Assembly (NCBI GenBank): GCA_025201805.1
Contig: MU619320.1
Span: 76,231 to 140,230 of the forward strand
DNA length: 64,000 nt
Source: Parasitella parasitica
Taxonomy: Eukaryota > Mucoromycota > Mucoromycetes > Mucorales > Mucoraceae
Direction of reading: 5' to 3'
Of the stretch, positions 61,519 to 64,000 are shown one piece after another. The translations under genes were made by a program, and so were the position numbers. The stretch's first letter is position 1. Every line of letters begins with the position of its first letter. A model generated the notes under the pieces. The model did no database searches, had not been told where the DNA came from, and worked only from the letters and a program-made list of their open reading frames with translations.

Positions 61519-62490
61519 ATGTCTCTGTTCAAATCAAAGAGAAACAACCAAATCACATCAGAGTTTGATACTACAACACAGCCTGGACTATTACCAATTC
61601 AAAATGTATACAGCGCATATAATAGACTGCCTAGTCCAGTATTCACAGTAGATCAAAGCGCAGAAAATTTGTATAGGAGTAGCAGCATTCGTAATAATAA
61701 TAATCACCATCATCAAAAACCAAACCAAAATAATGAGCATGCTAGTCTTGAAAAGTTCAGCCAACAACAGATGCTAATCAAAGAAGCAGAGGAAAGGGCT
61801 GCTGTAAAATCTCGCAAAAAATCAAACTATTCACGATTTTTATGCTGCTTTTGCTTCCCGTGTCTTCCCATGTGGACAAGGACTATGTGCTGCTTTCTCT
61901 TTTCAAGTATTTGTGGATTCAGTTGTTTATTATTGTTTTTTGCCCTTTCTTTTAAAACACCTCAAATTGTCTTGAGTGGGGGGAACGGCCTAGCATTTGA
62001 CTTCAGTGTTTATAATGGCAACTATTTTGAATTGAATTTCGAAAAAATTAAAACAGTGGTATGCCTTTCCTTTTTAATACTATACAAAGTCCTGATTAAC
62101 AAACATATTTACCTATTACAGATGTACTACCCTACAACTTTCAACAAAACAACCGTGGGCATTGGCGAGATTTCTGATCTGACACTGAGGCCACATGCAG
62201 TTACAAACATTACATTTCCAATTCTATTTTTTAGTGATGCCAGTAATAATTTCATTAACCCGGATAGAAACACAACTGCTGATCCAAAGGAAAGAAATGG
62301 CTCCGCGTTTGAAACCCTAGTAGATCAGTTATGCTATAAAGGAGGAAGAGGCACTGAAAATGACGATGCAGAGCAAAAAGAGATAGAAATTGTATATGAC
62401 TTGATGCCTACGCTCAGATTTGGAGATAATGGAGCTTTGAGTATGTTATTTGCGGGGCAAACGACAACAGTGTCGTGTGAGAAGGTATAA
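61519..62490 (+). CDS. Single-pass membrane protein with extracytosolic beta-type domain, unknown
   Basis: Two exons, 61519-62058 and 62122-62490, give 302 aa. The start at ATG 61519 (MSLFKSKRNN) follows a TATA box. A polar cytosolic N-terminus of about 110 residues with Asn/His runs leads to a Cys-rich segment (FLCCFCFPCLPMW), then a hydrophobic helix (FLFSSICGFSCLLLFFALSF). The 160 residues after it look beta-rich with N-glycosylation sites (NKTT, NITF, NTTA). The topology and GNYFELNFEKIKTV-type sequence recall LEA14/DUF3712-like fungal membrane proteins, but I do not assign a family. The Cys cluster next to the helix may be palmitoylated; that is inference. Confidence 0.75.
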   Translation: MSLFKSKRNNQITSEFDTTTQPGLLPIQNVYSAYNRLPSPVFTVDQSAENLYRSSSIRNNNNHHHQKPNQNNEHASLEKFSQQQMLIKEAEERAAVKSRKKSNYSRFLCCFCFPCLPMWTRTMCCFLFSSICGFSCLLLFFALSFKTPQIVLSGGNGLAFDFSVYNGNYFELNFEKIKTVVCLSFLILYKVLINKHIYLLQMYYPTTFNKTTVGIGEISDLTLRPHAVTNITFPILFFSDASNNFINPDRNTTADPKERNGSAFETLVDQLCYKGGRGTENDDAEQKEIEIVYDLMPTLRFGDNGALSMLFAGQTTTVSCEKV

Positions 62491-63229
62491 TGTTTGCACA
62501 TTGTGTGATAATGCTTTAAATCTAACAAAATTATCATTATAAGTTACAAAATATAACAAAGCAGCCTTGAATTTCCTTGAAGAATTACAGTGGTATATAT
62601 TGACTTGACAAGTTAAAATAAATTTACATACTCAAAATAGTATACTATACTGAAAATCAGTTTGTATTGGAAAATCATAGTTATTTTTCACAATAACTAG
62701 ATAAGAACAAAATTATGTGCCATAGAAAAGATCTGCATTGTGAGTTACCGTCCATTTTCTTCATGAACACTTTTGATTACTTATTCTTTAGTGATAATGC
62801 CTCAAATAAAAACTATTAGCTCTAAGAAATGGTCTAATGAGGCGCGAAAAAAACAGTTTTTGTCAAGCATTTAGTGGCGTAGATCATACGTTTCCTGCAA
62901 ATCAATATGACGTTGAGGGTATTTGACATGGGAATCAATTAACAAGGAGAGGCAAAAAAAGCATAAAACAAGAAGGAATGAAATTCACAAATACTTTGTT
63001 TGCTGTATTTCTTAATTTATTCACCATCTACATACCGCTAGAGTCAATAAAATTGTATCATGGAGATATCGTTTTTTTTGTTATTAACTGGGACTACCAA
63101 CCTCGGCTCCTTAATCATGAGGAAGGCCCCTATTGTTTGCATAGACATGCTCCAATATCCTATAGCATCGCCTTATAAAATTAGTCGATTAAGTTGCAGA
63201 AAAAAAAACTGATATTATTGCCTACCATG
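62491..63229. other. Intergenic with one doubtful short ORF
   Basis: A 66-codon plus-strand ORF at 62978-63178 begins MKFTNTLFAVFLNLFTIYIP, signal-peptide-like, but has no further support and may be a relic or chance ORF. Confidence 0.35.
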
Positions 63230-63565
63230 GCTATGAAGAAAATGACTTTTGAAATGAGTCAAACGTGCTTTTGCTGTATTTCTGTGAAATGGTTCATATC
63301 AAGAAACGTACCGAACATTGCTTTGTAGTGGTCAAAACTGATCTTGCTACTATTGTCGTCACTGCTATATCCAGGAGAAACTTCTGACTAGAAAAATTGT
63401 TCGCGCAAATCAAGCCATCAACGTTATATTTGTATCGACCAACTGCCATTTCCTTGTTCTCAGATGGACGGTCATTGCCTCCAGCTCAATTTCATCTGGT
63501 GAACATGTAAAATTATATCGCTTGTCTTTCTGCAGCTTTTAATACATGGGTCGAATAAACATTTA
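63230..63565 (-). pseudogene. Relic of a repeated protein-coding family, three frame segments
   Basis: On the minus strand three adjacent open pieces follow one another: CSPDEIELEAMTVHLRTRKW, then VGRYKYNVDGLICANNF in a shifted frame, then SPGYSSDDNSSKISFDHYKA and MFGTFLDM in a third. Their order and spacing look like one protein hit by two indels. The wording resembles an uncharacterised ORF family that is very common in mucoralean genomes; this is from memory and unverified. Confidence 0.5.
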
Positions 63566-64000
63566 GGATTTTGATAATACCCCTTGTGGCAGTTGTCGTA
63601 AATTTCTCGTTGATCACCAATATTAAAACATTTCTTTATCATTTCATTTTCCTTATTTATGCTAACAAAGTCTCTAGAATTGCAGTGATTAGAGATATTT
63701 AAAAATTCGAAATGTTGTAGAATAGTTAAAACGGAAAATATATTGGTTGACGGTTGTGTCTATCGCTTGATAGTCTGTAGAGATATCAGAGATTGCAAAT
63801 TTGGCCTTTAAGCGGGAAAAAGGGAATATTCCAGATTGTGTGGTATATACTTTATCCATAAATGAAGGTATATAAAAATGGTTTTTGAGTCCGTATTATG
63901 CAGTATCCCGGCTATCGATTTATATTGAGACATACGCAAGTTACCTATTAGAATCTTGATTTGCTCTCTATTTAAAAATAGGCGTTGCACTCATTTACAG
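63566..64000. other. Unassigned end region, possible further relic
   Basis: No intact gene. A minus-strand open stretch near 63790-63890 (HFYIPSFMDKVYTTQSGIFP) reads coding-like but is short. Confidence 0.35.

Overview
The window is nuclear DNA of an intron-rich, AT-rich fungus. Introns are short (about 40 to 70 nt, GT...AG) and proteins look like those of Mucoromycota, most likely Mucorales. Evidence for this is the chitin deacetylase with an acidic NGLDDDHNGSIDDG tail motif, the fungal Kch-type K+ transporter, the CSL transcription factor, and several decayed Fanzor-like (eukaryotic TnpB relative) ORFs. The organism name itself is inference; no rRNA or mitochondrial marker is present.

Layout. 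1-1.3 kb: 3' end of a chitin deacetylase gene (+). 1.3-5.0 kb: a non-coding element with 0.4-kb inverted repeats (2207-2615 and 3675-4087) whose right end abuts a broken Fanzor-like nuclease gene. 5.6-8.6 kb: ERG3 (-) and an mARC/MOSC gene (+), divergent. 8.9-13.1 kb: accessory region with a decayed minus-strand gene, its inverted partial duplicate and a second broken Fanzor-like gene. 14.3-24.8 kb (+): MMS19, a secreted protein, BZZ1, mitochondrial HSP70. 24.9-35.5 kb (-): an internally repeated low-complexity protein, a 1175-aa CSL factor, BLOC1S1 (five short exons), a DHA2-type MFS transporter; a decayed piece of the transporter lies inverted beside it. 37.1-40.5 kb (+): a trehalose-phosphate synthase-family gene with a decayed front half split by a 1.66-kb Tc1/mariner element; its phosphatase half is open. 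40.8-49.5 kb (-): GH18 chitinase, SGD1/NOM1, Kch-type K+ transporter, a small unknown gene. 49.9-53.7 kb (+): HRD1 and a mitochondrial 3-hydroxyacyl-CoA dehydrogenase. 53.8-59.1 kb (-): RRM-PUF protein and a PAK kinase. 59.8-62.5 kb (+): ERG27 and a membrane protein. 62.5-64 kb: gene relics.

How genes relate. Most are unlinked housekeeping genes with separate promoters. Themes that recur are ergosterol synthesis (ERG3, ERG27), cell-wall chitin (deacetylase, chitinase), and actin/polarity (BZZ1, PAK). The accessory intervals share a pattern: fragments of mobile or duplicated genes, often inverted, with in-frame stops. Coordinates for spliced genes are gene spans; exon coordinates are in the evidence text and were derived by hand from splice sites and frame continuity.
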